A DNA stretch of 8,027 bases from an uncultured Gammaproteobacteria bacterium. Its GTDB lineage: Bacteria > Pseudomonadota > Gammaproteobacteria > GCA-001735895. Positions within the stretch are counted from its first letter, which is position 1. Each line of letters opens with the position of its first letter. Positions 1-6,708 of this stretch are shown piece by piece. The stretch is from positions 1 through 8,027 of the forward strand of contig CALJQI010000143.1 in assembly GCA_937980285.1 (NCBI GenBank), in the 5' to 3' direction. The translations under genes and the position numbers were made by a program. The notes under the pieces are model-generated. The model saw only the letters and a program-made list of their open reading frames with translations. It made no database searches and was not told where the DNA came from.

Positions 1-858
1 CTCGACGAAGCCTATACCTGGATCGAAAAAGACGATCTCGCGCGCCGCCTGGGAACCTCGCATTTCAAGGCCGCGGTATATACACCCGGCTGCCGCCTGC
101 TCAACCCGGCGGCGCTGGTGCGCGGTCTCGCCGACAACCTGCCTGAAAACGTCAGCCTGTATGAGAATTCGCCGGTTACCGCGCTCGAGACCGGCGCTAG
201 CATAAAAGCGGCCACCGCCGCGGGCGAAGTCGAGGCGCCGCAGTTGATACTGGGGGTAAACGGCTTCGCCAGTCATTTCGGTTATTACCAGCGCCACCTG
301 CTGCCGTTCGCCGCCAACGCCAGTCTCAGCCGCCGGCTGACCGCGGCGGAACGCGAAGCCATCGGCTGCGAGGACAACTGGGGCGTTACCCCGGCCAACG
401 CCTTTGCCTCGATAACGATGCGCTTCACCAACGATCACCGCATCCTGATCCGCAACAATATTTACTACAACCCGAAAATGCGCGAAAGCGCCGACTACCA
501 GGCCGGGATTGCACGCCGGCACAAGCGCCTGTTCGACCAGCGCTTCCCGATGCTGCCCGAGGTCGAGATGGAATTCACATGGACCGGCTATGTTTGCCTG
601 TCGCATAACGGCTCTCCAGGATTCGGCCGCCTGGCGGACAACGTGCACACCTCGGTCTGCCAGAACGCGATCGGGGTTACCAAGGGGACAGCCGGCGGCA
701 TGCTGGCGGCCGACATGGCCTGCGGCGTCGACAATGAACTAATCGGCTACATGCAAAGCCTGGGCGCACCCAACCGCTTGCCGGTGCAGCCTTTTCTCGG
801 CCTCGGCGTGAGGGCGCGCACCGCCTGGGAATTGTGGAAGGCGCGCAAAGAAGTATAA
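1..858 (+). CDS. FAD-dependent oxidoreductase, DAO family (5' end missing)
   Basis: The reading frame is open from the first base of the window and ends at TAA 856-858, giving 285 visible residues. The GTG at 118 is internal, because homologous-looking sequence continues upstream of it. Whole DAO-type oxidases of the PuuB/OrdL kind are about 430 residues, so roughly the first 150, including the GxGxxG nucleotide-binding motif, lie outside. Visible hallmarks are the CRLLNPAALVRGLA stretch (residues 31-44), the ILGVNG segment that returns to the FAD-binding fold (about 83-88), and the C-terminal GRLADNV and GVTKGTAGG segments (about 210-233) that resemble the FAD-contacting end of gamma-glutamylputrescine oxidases. 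The family oxidises a C-N bond of an amine or amino acid with FAD and O2, giving an aldehyde or oxo acid, ammonia or amine, and H2O2. The actual substrate cannot be read. It is convergent with the dioxygenase gene that follows. Confidence 0.85.
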   Translation, partial: LDEAYTWIEKDDLARRLGTSHFKAAVYTPGCRLLNPAALVRGLADNLPENVSLYENSPVTALETGASIKAATAAGEVEAPQLILGVNGFASHFGYYQRHLLPFAANASLSRRLTAAEREAIGCEDNWGVTPANAFASITMRFTNDHRILIRNNIYYNPKMRESADYQAGIARRHKRLFDQRFPMLPEVEMEFTWTGYVCLSHNGSPGFGRLADNVHTSVCQNAIGVTKGTAGGMLAADMACGVDNELIGYMQSLGAPNRLPVQPFLGLGVRARTAWELWKARKEV

Positions 859-882
859 ATCCGGAGCGCATTAATTTGCCGC

Positions 883-902
883 CGCGACGAAGCTTCGCCG
901 CG
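883..902. terminator. Imperfect GC-rich inverted repeat between convergent genes
   Basis: The sequence around the perfect palindrome CGAAGCTTCG (888-897) extends on both sides to 883-902 with one A/C mismatch. It lies in the 80-bp gap between the convergent oxidoreductase and dioxygenase genes, where a bidirectional terminator would be expected. There is no T-tract on either side, so intrinsic termination is only a suggestion. Confidence 0.25.
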
Positions 903-938
903 CGCCGTCTGGCCACTAAAATCGGTGAGATTTGCGTG

Positions 939-1838
939 TTAGTCGCCGCGCCGCCAGAGAATCGGAAACCAGTCCTCGCGCATCCTGTCCCCGTGCTTCA
1001 TGCCGTGATCGACATAGGGCGGCGAAGTCTCGCCGGGGCGCTCGCAATAGATGGCGTCGTCGCCCAGCCATCGCGTCGAAAAGGCGCGCCGTAAGCTGTT
1101 GACGGTGGCGTCGCCAGTGCCGTGCAGGGTGCGGAAATCGAAAACGATGGTGTCGCCGGGCTGCAGCGGCCAGGCGGCGATATCGTAATCCCGCCGCTTG
1201 CCGTCGATGTCCGGTACCGCTTCCATCGCCGTCGCCGGCTGGTCGTCGTTGAAGGCGCTGCCGTCTTCGAACACTCGCGGATAGTAGAGCTTGCCCCAGC
1301 GATGCGAGCCGCGCACGAACTGCACCGCGACATCGACGTCGGCGTGGTCTAGCGCGACGTATACGCTCGCGGTTTTAGAGCCGTCGACGCAATAATAGGG
1401 TAAATCCTGGTGCCAGGGGGTCGCGCGCTGGGTGCCGGGCGCTTTCAGGAAGGCGTGCTCGTGAAAGAATTGCGCACAGTCGCTGTCCATTAACTGTCCC
1501 GCGATCGAGGCGGCGGCGGAATGCGAAACGTAATCGAGATATTCCGGGATCAATTGCCAGTTGCAGTAACTGTCGAAAAACCGCCCTGGCTCGCCCGCGG
1601 GATTGCTTTCGCAGGGAAAGGCGAATTGCTGCGGATTGTCGAGGTTGCGCTGCAGCCCGGCGCGCAGGCAGTCGACCCATTCGCTGCTGGCGCCACGCAG
1701 CAAAACCACGCCGTCGCGCCTGAAAGTTTCTATATCTTCCGCTTTCGCCGAATACGAAGCCAGCCCGCCGGGATCGATCGAGACCCCGGGCTTTTGCCAG
1801 TCGACCGTCACCTGGTTGAATTGATTGTCCTGCTGCAT
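939..1838 (-). CDS. Phytanoyl-CoA dioxygenase (PhyH)-family oxygenase
   Basis: This 299-residue protein has the normal length for a PhyH-family Fe(II)/2-oxoglutarate-dependent oxygenase. Such enzymes hydroxylate a substrate while decarboxylating 2-oxoglutarate to succinate. The metal-binding facial triad is visible as H143-x-D145 in TPWHQDLPYY and H239 in FRTLHGTGD. R250, 11 residues after the distal histidine, sits where the family's 2-oxoglutarate-binding arginine falls (the same spacing as human PHYH), followed by FSTRW. The segment VQFVRGSHRWGK (172-183) is the usual strand and loop of the double-stranded beta-helix core. No signal peptide or membrane segment is seen, so it should be cytoplasmic. 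The ATG at 1838 is supported by a strong Shine-Dalgarno sequence just upstream. It is divergent from the transporter gene and convergent with the FAD oxidoreductase. Bacterial members act on many small molecules, so the phytanoyl name says little about the substrate. Confidence 0.9.
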   Translation of the reverse strand: MQQDNQFNQVTVDWQKPGVSIDPGGLASYSAKAEDIETFRRDGVVLLRGASSEWVDCLRAGLQRNLDNPQQFAFPCESNPAGEPGRFFDSYCNWQLIPEYLDYVSHSAAASIAGQLMDSDCAQFFHEHAFLKAPGTQRATPWHQDLPYYCVDGSKTASVYVALDHADVDVAVQFVRGSHRWGKLYYPRVFEDGSAFNDDQPATAMEAVPDIDGKRRDYDIAAWPLQPGDTIVFDFRTLHGTGDATVNSLRRAFSTRWLGDDAIYCERPGETSPPYVDHGMKHGDRMREDWFPILWRRGD

Positions 1839-1842
1839 TCGA

Positions 1843-1848
1843 CCTCCC
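1843..1848 (-). promoter_or_regulatory. Strong ribosome binding site of the PhyH-family gene
   Basis: Read on the minus strand, GGGAGG followed by TCGA precedes the ATG at 1838. GGAGG is an almost full match to the anti-Shine-Dalgarno sequence, with a rather short 4-nt spacer. It fixes this start codon. Confidence 0.75.
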
Positions 1849-1860
1849 GTACCGGAGCCG

Positions 1861-1889
1861 AGTTTATCCTCACCGGCCTGGGCTGTAAA
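1861..1889 (-). promoter_or_regulatory. Candidate sigma-70 promoter of the PhyH-family gene
   Basis: On the minus strand, TTTACA (1889-1884, five of six matches to the -35 consensus) is followed after exactly 17 nt by TAAACT (1866-1861, four of six matches to the -10 consensus). Transcription would start near 1854, leaving a leader of about 16 nt that just contains the ribosome binding site. This is pattern matching only. Confidence 0.4.
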
Positions 1890-1979
1890 ACGGGCAGGGC
1901 ATGATGCAACTAATGCTTTTTTTTCCGTCGGCCTTCGATTAACCTCGGGCGGCGGAATTTCAGAGCCTAAACCCAGACG

Positions 1980-2897
1980 ATGTCCGATAGCATAGCAGCA
2001 GAAATCGAAGCGCCAGGTCTCAGCTACGTCAACGGCGTTATCCTCGTATTGCTTGCCGGCGTCTTCTGGTCGTCGATGGGCATCGGCATTCGCCTGATCG
2101 AAGAAGCCAACGTGTGGCAGATACTGCTGTATCGCTCGTCGGCGCTGGCCGCGTTTCTATTCGTCATTATCAGCTTCAGGTCCGGCAATAAGCCAATCAG
2201 GGCGATCAGAAAAGCCGGCATTGCCGGCGCCATCGGCGGCGTCGGCCTGGTGGTCGCCTTTGCCGGCGGTATTTACGCCCTGCAGACCACCAGCGTCGCC
2301 AACGCGATGTTCCTGTTTGCCGCGGCGCCGTTCCTGGCCGCCTTTCTCGGCTGGGTCATCCTGCGCGAGAACGTGCGCAAGGCTACCTGGATCGCGATGC
2401 TGGTCGCCATGGTCGGTATCGCCATCATGGTGCTCAACGGCATGTCGGCGGGCCGGCTGGTGGGTAATCTCAGCGCCATACTGTCGGCCGCCGGCTTCGC
2501 CATGTTTACCATCGCGCTGCGCTGGGGCAAGCTCGAGGACATGATGCCTGCTGTGTTCCTGGCCGGTGTTTTCGCGCTCGTTACCTCGGCGCTGGTGTGC
2601 TGGTTCGAGGGCTTCAGTTTTACCATTCCCGCTAACGATATCGCCGTCGCGCTGGCGCTAGGCGTGTTCCAGGTCGGCCTTGGGCTCACCATTTTTACCA
2701 TCGGCTCGAAGGTCGTGCCGGCGGCCGAGCTGGCGCTGCTGTCGATGACCGAAGTCTTGCTCGGACCTTTCTGGGTGTGGCTGTTTCTCGGCGAAACCGC
2801 GGATTTTTACACACTGGCGGGCGGCGCCGTGCTGATGATGGCGATTGCCGGCAACGCGCTTAGCGGCCTGCGTCGTAAACCGGTACCGGTGATTTGA
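1980..2897 (+). CDS. EamA/DMT-superfamily transporter
   Basis: This 305-residue, very hydrophobic protein has the usual length and two-repeat layout of ten-helix drug/metabolite transporters with two EamA domains. The first repeat runs from about residue 16 to 150, with the YRSSALAAF helix near 51-59 and the typical FAAAPFLAAFLGWVILREN end at 113-131. The second runs from about 160 to 295, with the matching TEVLLGPFWVWLFLGE end at 257-272. The C-terminus is short and basic, as expected for a cytoplasmic tail. The family moves small metabolites, often exporting amino acids, and direction and substrate cannot be read. The ATG at 1980 lacks a clear Shine-Dalgarno sequence, but the next methionine (residue 33) is inside helix 1, so this start is the best. 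Its stop TGA overlaps the next start by one base (TGATG), tying it to the malonyl-CoA synthetase gene and making import or export of a related acid or amide plausible. Confidence 0.88.
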   Translation: MSDSIAAEIEAPGLSYVNGVILVLLAGVFWSSMGIGIRLIEEANVWQILLYRSSALAAFLFVIISFRSGNKPIRAIRKAGIAGAIGGVGLVVAFAGGIYALQTTSVANAMFLFAAAPFLAAFLGWVILRENVRKATWIAMLVAMVGIAIMVLNGMSAGRLVGNLSAILSAAGFAMFTIALRWGKLEDMMPAVFLAGVFALVTSALVCWFEGFSFTIPANDIAVALALGVFQVGLGLTIFTIGSKVVPAAELALLSMTEVLLGPFWVWLFLGETADFYTLAGGAVLMMAIAGNALSGLRRKPVPVI

Positions 2898-4387
2898 TGA
2901 ACAAAAATTATTTATTCGATGGCCTGTTGGCCGGACGTGAAGACGAATCGCGAAACCTGCTGCGGGTGCCCGGCGGCGTCGACTGGAGCTATGCCGAGAT
3001 CGTCGGCTTAAGCGGTCAGCTTGCCAACCTGCTGCAATCCGAAGGCGTAGAGCCCGGCGACCGCGTGGCGGTGCAGGTGGCGAAATCGGTGCAGGCGATC
3101 GCGCTCTACCTGGCCACGGTGCGAGCCGGCGCGGTTTTCCTGCCGCTCAATACCGCCTATACGCGTGCCGAGGTCGACTATTTTCTCGACGATGCCGAGC
3201 CGGCCGTGTTCGTTTGCGACAGCGCACGCGAGCAGGAATTCGCGGATATCGAGGCGCGGGTGTTTACCCTCGACGGCGACGCCGGCGGCAGCCTGATGCC
3301 GGCGGTGAGCGCCCTGGCGGGTGAATTCGCCAACGTCGAGCGCGGGCCGCGGGATCTGGCTGCCATTCTGTACACCTCCGGCACCACCGGACTGTCGAAA
3401 GGGGCGATGCTGAGCCACGACAACCTGTTGTCGAACGCGCTGACGCTGGTCGACTACTGGCGTTTCAGCGCCGACGACGTGTTGCTGCACGCGCTGCCGA
3501 TATTCCATACCCACGGCCTGTTCGTGGCGACCAACATCATCATGATTTGCGGCGGCTCGATGATATTCCTGCCGCGTTTCGATGTTGACGCGCTGATCGA
3601 GCAGATGCCGCGGGCGACCTCGTTGATGGGCGTGCCGACTTTTTACACGCGCCTGCTGGCCGACGCGCGCTTCGACCGCGAGCTGGTGGCGCACATGCGC
3701 CTGTTTGTTTCCGGCAGCGCGCCGATGCTGGCGGAAACCCATGTCCAGTTCGAGGCCGTCACCGGGCATCGCATCCTCGAGCGTTACGGCATGACCGAGA
3801 CCAACATGAATACCTCCAACCCTTACGACGGCGAGCGTCGCGCCGGCAGCGTCGGCTTTGCCCTGCCGGGCGTTGAGATCAAGATTACCGACCCGGAAAA
3901 CGGCGCCGCGCTGGCGCAGGGCGAAACCGGCATGATCGAGATTCGAGGCCCCAACGTGTTCCTGGGGTACTGGCGCAAGCCGGAAAAAACAGCGCTCGAA
4001 CTGCGCGAAGACGGTTTTTTCATTAGCGGCGACATGGGTAAGATCGACGATGACGGTTACCTGCATATCCTCGGGCGCGAGAAAGACCTGGTCATTTCCG
4101 GTGGTTACAACATCTACCCGAAACAGATCGAAACCGAGATCGACGCCCTCGACGGCGTGGTCGAATCCGCCGTCTTCGGCATCGCCGATGCGGACCTGGG
4201 CGAGGCGGTGGCCGCGGCGGTGGTGCTCGTAGCCGGCGCGCGGCTGGATCAGGAACAATTGCTCGATGCCTTGCGCCCCAGGCTTGCGCGCTTCAAGCTG
4301 CCGCGCAAGCTGGTATTGCTCGAGCAGTTGCCGCGCAACGCCATGGGCAAGGTGCAGAAGAACCTGTTGAGAGAGCGCTATGGATGA
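2897..4387 (+). CDS. matB: Malonyl-CoA synthetase, MatB-like (ANL acyl-CoA synthetase)
   Basis: This 496-residue adenylate-forming enzyme would join a malonate-type acid to CoA with ATP, giving malonyl-CoA, AMP and PPi in the cytoplasm. Motifs appear in order: the P-loop YTSGTTGLSKG (159-169), PIFHTHGL (201-208), ERYGMTET (295-302) followed by NMNTSNPYDGERRAGSVG, ISGD with D379, the hinge region GREKDLVISGGYN starting at G393, and the catalytic lysine K485 in NAMGKVQK. The N-terminal VAVQVAKS and AVFLPLNTAYT segments and the MNTSNPYDGERR stretch are typical of MatB rather than of long-chain or acetyl-CoA synthetases. The preceding TTG at 2894 is in frame, but the ATG at 2897 is the natural start because it overlaps the transporter stop as TGATG. 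The gene overlaps the downstream amidase by 8 nt. Methylmalonate or another small dicarboxylate is a possible alternative substrate. No malonyl-CoA decarboxylase (MatA) is nearby. Confidence 0.88.
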   Translation: MNKNYLFDGLLAGREDESRNLLRVPGGVDWSYAEIVGLSGQLANLLQSEGVEPGDRVAVQVAKSVQAIALYLATVRAGAVFLPLNTAYTRAEVDYFLDDAEPAVFVCDSAREQEFADIEARVFTLDGDAGGSLMPAVSALAGEFANVERGPRDLAAILYTSGTTGLSKGAMLSHDNLLSNALTLVDYWRFSADDVLLHALPIFHTHGLFVATNIIMICGGSMIFLPRFDVDALIEQMPRATSLMGVPTFYTRLLADARFDRELVAHMRLFVSGSAPMLAETHVQFEAVTGHRILERYGMTETNMNTSNPYDGERRAGSVGFALPGVEIKITDPENGAALAQGETGMIEIRGPNVFLGYWRKPEKTALELREDGFFISGDMGKIDDDGYLHILGREKDLVISGGYNIYPKQIETEIDALDGVVESAVFGIADADLGEAVAAAVVLVAGARLDQEQLLDALRPRLARFKLPRKLVLLEQLPRNAMGKVQKNLLRERYG

Positions 4388-5771
4388 ACTGATTAGCAAA
4401 AGCGCGAGCGAAATCGTCGCGCTGCTGCGCGGCGGAGATATCGCCATCGAGGACACGCTGGCCGCGCTAGAGACTCGAATCGGCGAGGTTGACGGCGACA
4501 TCAACGCGCTGCCGACGCTGTGTTTCGAACGCGCGCGCGAACAGGCGAAGCAGCGCGACTATAGCGGCAGTCTGCTCGGCGGGATCCCGGTTGCGATCAA
4601 GGACCTCGAAGACGTCGCCGGCGTGCGCACCACTTACGGTTCGAGGATTTCCGAAAACCACGTACCCGACGAGTCCGACCTGCTGGTGGAGAATATCGAG
4701 CAGCAGGGCGGCATCGTCTACGCCAAGTCGAATACGCCAGAGTTCGGATCGGGCGCCAACACTTTCAACGATGTCTTCGGCGCGACCCGTAACCCTTTCG
4801 ATTTGTCGCGCAGCGCGGCCGGTTCCTCCGGCGGCGCCGCCGCCGCGCTGGCGAGCGGCAGCGCATGGCTCGCCCAGGGCTCGGATCTCGGCGGATCGCT
4901 GCGCACCCCGGCCAGCTTTTGCGGCGTCACCAGCTTGCGCCCGTCGCCCGGCCTGATTCCGTCGAGTCCGGGGCAGACGCCGTTCGGGGTTTACGCGCAA
5001 AAGGGGCCGATGGCGCGCGACCTTACCGACCTCGCGCTGTTTGCCGACGCAATGGCGGGCTGCAGTCCCCTCGCTGGACTGGGCAAGCCGCACCACCCGA
5101 GCAGGTTTCGCGATGCGGTTGCGCGGCCGCAGCCGCCGCGCAGGATCGCCTTCAGCAGCGATCTTGGCGTCACCGAAACCAGCGCCGAAGTGGTGTCGAT
5201 TTGCGGCGCGGCGGTGGCTCGGCTGGAACAGGAAAACATCACCATCGAACATGCGCACCCGGACCTGGGCGCGTCGCACCGCGCCTTCGACCTGTCGCGC
5301 GGACTCGATTACGCGCTCTCCTACGGCCCCGAGCTGGAGCGCATCCGCTCGCAGATCAAGCCCGAGAACGTCTGGAACATCGAGTTCGGCCTCGGCATAA
5401 CGAAAGACGAGGTGCTCGAAATGATGGCGGCGCAGGCGCAGGTTTTCCACAACGCGTCGCGTTTCATGCAGGACTATGACTTGTTGATCTGCCCGGCGGC
5501 GATCGTTACGCCTTACCCGGTCGAGGAACGCTACCCGGGTTACGCCGACGGCCTTCCCTGGTCCGAGTATTACCGCTGGCTCGCGATCGTATACGCCATC
5601 ACCGTCACCACCCTGCCGGTGATTACCATACCCTGCGGCAAGACCGACGGCGGGCTACCGGTAGGGCTGCAGCTGATCGGCAAGGCGCACGGCGAGCGCG
5701 ACCTGTTCGCCTGCGCGCGCTACCTCGAGCAGGTGTTCGACTGGGACCCGCTGCAGCGTATCGCGACCTGA
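4380..5771 (+). CDS. Amidase-signature family amidase
   Basis: This 463-residue hydrolase has the Ser-cisSer-Lys triad of the amidase signature family: K74 in PVAIKD, the cis-serine S149 in AAGSSGGAAAALASG, and the nucleophile S173 in GSDLGGSLRTPA. The 24-residue spacing between the two serines matches malonamidase E2 and FAAH. The family hydrolyses a C-N amide bond to a carboxylate and ammonia or amine. There is no signal peptide, so it is cytoplasmic. The C-terminal part carries TTLPVITIPCG and LPVGLQLIGKAHGERDL, normal for the family. It is not GatA by context, since gatB and gatC are absent. The start ATG overlaps the MatB gene by 8 nt, with GAGAG a few bases upstream as a possible ribosome binding site. 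Sitting beside a MatB enzyme, a malonamate-like amide is an attractive substrate, but this is inference, because family members differ widely in specificity. Confidence 0.88.
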   Translation: MDELISKSASEIVALLRGGDIAIEDTLAALETRIGEVDGDINALPTLCFERAREQAKQRDYSGSLLGGIPVAIKDLEDVAGVRTTYGSRISENHVPDESDLLVENIEQQGGIVYAKSNTPEFGSGANTFNDVFGATRNPFDLSRSAAGSSGGAAAALASGSAWLAQGSDLGGSLRTPASFCGVTSLRPSPGLIPSSPGQTPFGVYAQKGPMARDLTDLALFADAMAGCSPLAGLGKPHHPSRFRDAVARPQPPRRIAFSSDLGVTETSAEVVSICGAAVARLEQENITIEHAHPDLGASHRAFDLSRGLDYALSYGPELERIRSQIKPENVWNIEFGLGITKDEVLEMMAAQAQVFHNASRFMQDYDLLICPAAIVTPYPVEERYPGYADGLPWSEYYRWLAIVYAITVTTLPVITIPCGKTDGGLPVGLQLIGKAHGERDLFACARYLEQVFDWDPLQRIAT

Positions 5772-5793
5772 TCGCCATCTTCACCGACGACCG

Positions 5794-5812
5794 CCCGGCC
5801 TCAAAAACCGGG
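5794..5812 (+). terminator. Weak hairpin after the amidase gene
   Basis: CCCGG (5794-5798) can pair with CCGGG (5808-5812) across a nine-base loop containing AAAAA, 22 bp after the amidase stop. The stem is only 5 bp and no T-tract follows, so it is a poor intrinsic terminator. It is recorded because it lies at the likely end of the three-gene operon. Confidence 0.2.
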
Positions 5813-5821
5813 GATATGGAC

Positions 5822-5827
5822 TAGTAT
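5822..5827 (+). promoter_or_regulatory. Possible -10 element just before mtgA
   Basis: TAGTAT matches the -10 consensus at four of six positions, and its flank GATATGGACTA resembles the one before the RDD gene. No convincing -35 lies at 16-18 nt. It would place the transcription start within a few bases of the ATG at 5836. Confidence 0.22.
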
Positions 5828-5835
5828 TCAAAGCT

Positions 5836-6564
5836 ATGGCTTACCGATTTCGACGCCTGTTCGCTTCCACCTTCGGCCGCCCCGGCGCCAGGCGGCTGTT
5901 GCGCTGGTGCTGGCGCCTGCTGCTGGCGCTGGCGCTGATGGACGCCGGTTACCTGGTCGGTATCTGGCCGCAGTGGGATCTCTACGCCAGCGGTCCGGTG
6001 CAGCGCTCCAACTTCATTCGCGCTTACGAATTCGAGCGCGGCCGCCACGCGGACTGGCCCGCCCTGCGCTGGAACCCGGTCGCCATCGAAGCCATACCGC
6101 AGGACATGATATGGGCTGTCGTGGTCGCCGAGGACGCGCGCTTTTTCGAGCACGACGGTGTCGACATCGAAGCGCTCAGGGATGCCATGGAGTACAACCT
6201 GTCGCGCAAGAAAATGATTTACGGCGCCAGCACTATTTCGCAGCAAACCGTCAAGAACGTGTTCCTCAATTCGTCGCGGGATCCGTTGCGCAAGTGGCAT
6301 GAACTGCTGTTGACCATCGGCATGGAAAGAAATCTGTCGAAGAAGCGGATTCTCGAGCATTACCTCAACCTGGCCGAATTCGGCCGCGGCGTTTACGGTG
6401 TCGACGCCGCTGCGCGCTACTACTGGGGGATTCCGGTATCCCGGATCAGCCGGCGACAGGCGATCGAGCTCGCCGCCACCCTGCCGTCGCCGGTGAAAAA
6501 CAATCCGCGCACCGATACGCGCTCGTTTCGGCGGCGGGTAAAGAAAATCCGGCGATACTTCTAG
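5836..6564 (+). CDS. mtgA: Monofunctional peptidoglycan glycosyltransferase MtgA (GT51)
   Basis: This 242-residue protein polymerises lipid II into glycan strands on the outer face of the inner membrane, without a transpeptidase domain. A basic N-terminus is followed by one membrane anchor (about residues 21-44), then the GT51 domain. The motifs are EDARFFEHDG with the catalytic glutamate E99, GASTISQQ (130-137), the MERNLSKKRILEHYLN block (163-178) and GVDAAARYYWG (188-198), and the protein ends soon after LPSPVKNNP. Length and motif order match MtgA rather than a bifunctional class A penicillin-binding protein, which would continue for several hundred residues. The ATG at 5836 has no clear Shine-Dalgarno sequence, and the next methionine (35) lies in the membrane anchor, so the upstream start is preferred. 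It is 64 bp from the amidase gene and probably a separate unit. Confidence 0.95.
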   Translation: MAYRFRRLFASTFGRPGARRLLRWCWRLLLALALMDAGYLVGIWPQWDLYASGPVQRSNFIRAYEFERGRHADWPALRWNPVAIEAIPQDMIWAVVVAEDARFFEHDGVDIEALRDAMEYNLSRKKMIYGASTISQQTVKNVFLNSSRDPLRKWHELLLTIGMERNLSKKRILEHYLNLAEFGRGVYGVDAAARYYWGIPVSRISRRQAIELAATLPSPVKNNPRTDTRSFRRRVKKIRRYF

Positions 6565-6579
6565 CCGAAATCTCGAGGG

Positions 6580-6594
6580 CGGGCGAATCGCCCG
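6580..6594 (+). terminator. GC-rich hairpin after mtgA
   Basis: CGGGCG, loop AAT, CGCCCG forms a perfect 6-bp stem, extendable by a G-T and a G-C pair, starting 15 bp after the mtgA stop. No T-tract follows, so it could act as a weak terminator or as an mRNA 3' end stabiliser. Confidence 0.4.
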
Positions 6595-6630
6595 TCACCT
6601 GCCTGTCGCGACCTGTAGCCGATATTGGAC

Positions 6631-6636
6631 TACACT
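6631..6636 (+). promoter_or_regulatory. Possible -10 element before the RDD gene
   Basis: TACACT in the context GATATTGGACTACACT matches four of six -10 positions. The -35 region at 17 nt is poor. Transcription would begin near 6643 and give a leader of about 65 nt containing the palindrome that follows. Confidence 0.25.
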
Positions 6637-6652
6637 CTTTTAATACCGCGAA

Positions 6653-6669
6653 CCCGATCGGCGATCGGG
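6653..6669. repeat. Perfect 17-bp palindrome in the RDD gene leader
   Basis: CCCGATCG (6653-6660) and CGATCGGG (6662-6669) are perfect inverted 8-bp arms around a single central G. The 1-nt centre is too tight for a normal hairpin loop but suits a dimeric DNA-binding protein. It lies 40-56 bp before the ATG and just downstream of the possible promoter, a position typical of a repressor operator. The regulator is not visible. Confidence 0.4.
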
Positions 6670-6708
6670 GCCGCTCCGGTTAAACTGACAACCAGCTAAG
6701 GGCCACAC

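Noticed and set aside
118..120. GTG as the start of a 246-residue oxidoreductase
   Set aside because: The frame stays open to base 1 and the upstream residues continue the conserved family sequence, so the gene is truncated by the window rather than short.
1917..1924. Run of eight T in the divergent spacer, considered as a terminator
   Set aside because: No GC-rich stem precedes it on the plus strand, and it lies between divergent genes where no transcript needs to end.
3008..4504. A 498-residue open frame on the minus strand opposite the MatB gene, as long as the real gene
   Set aside because: It is rich in Arg, His and Gln with no recognisable motif, a mirror effect of high-GC codon use, while the plus strand carries every acyl-CoA synthetase motif.
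4467..5450. A 327-residue minus-strand open frame opposite the amidase gene
   Set aside because: Arg- and Ala-rich shadow composition without motifs; the plus strand encodes a complete amidase with its catalytic triad.
5821..6360. A 179-residue minus-strand open frame opposite mtgA
   Set aside because: Shadow of the GT51 coding region, with no independent motif or supporting ribosome binding site.
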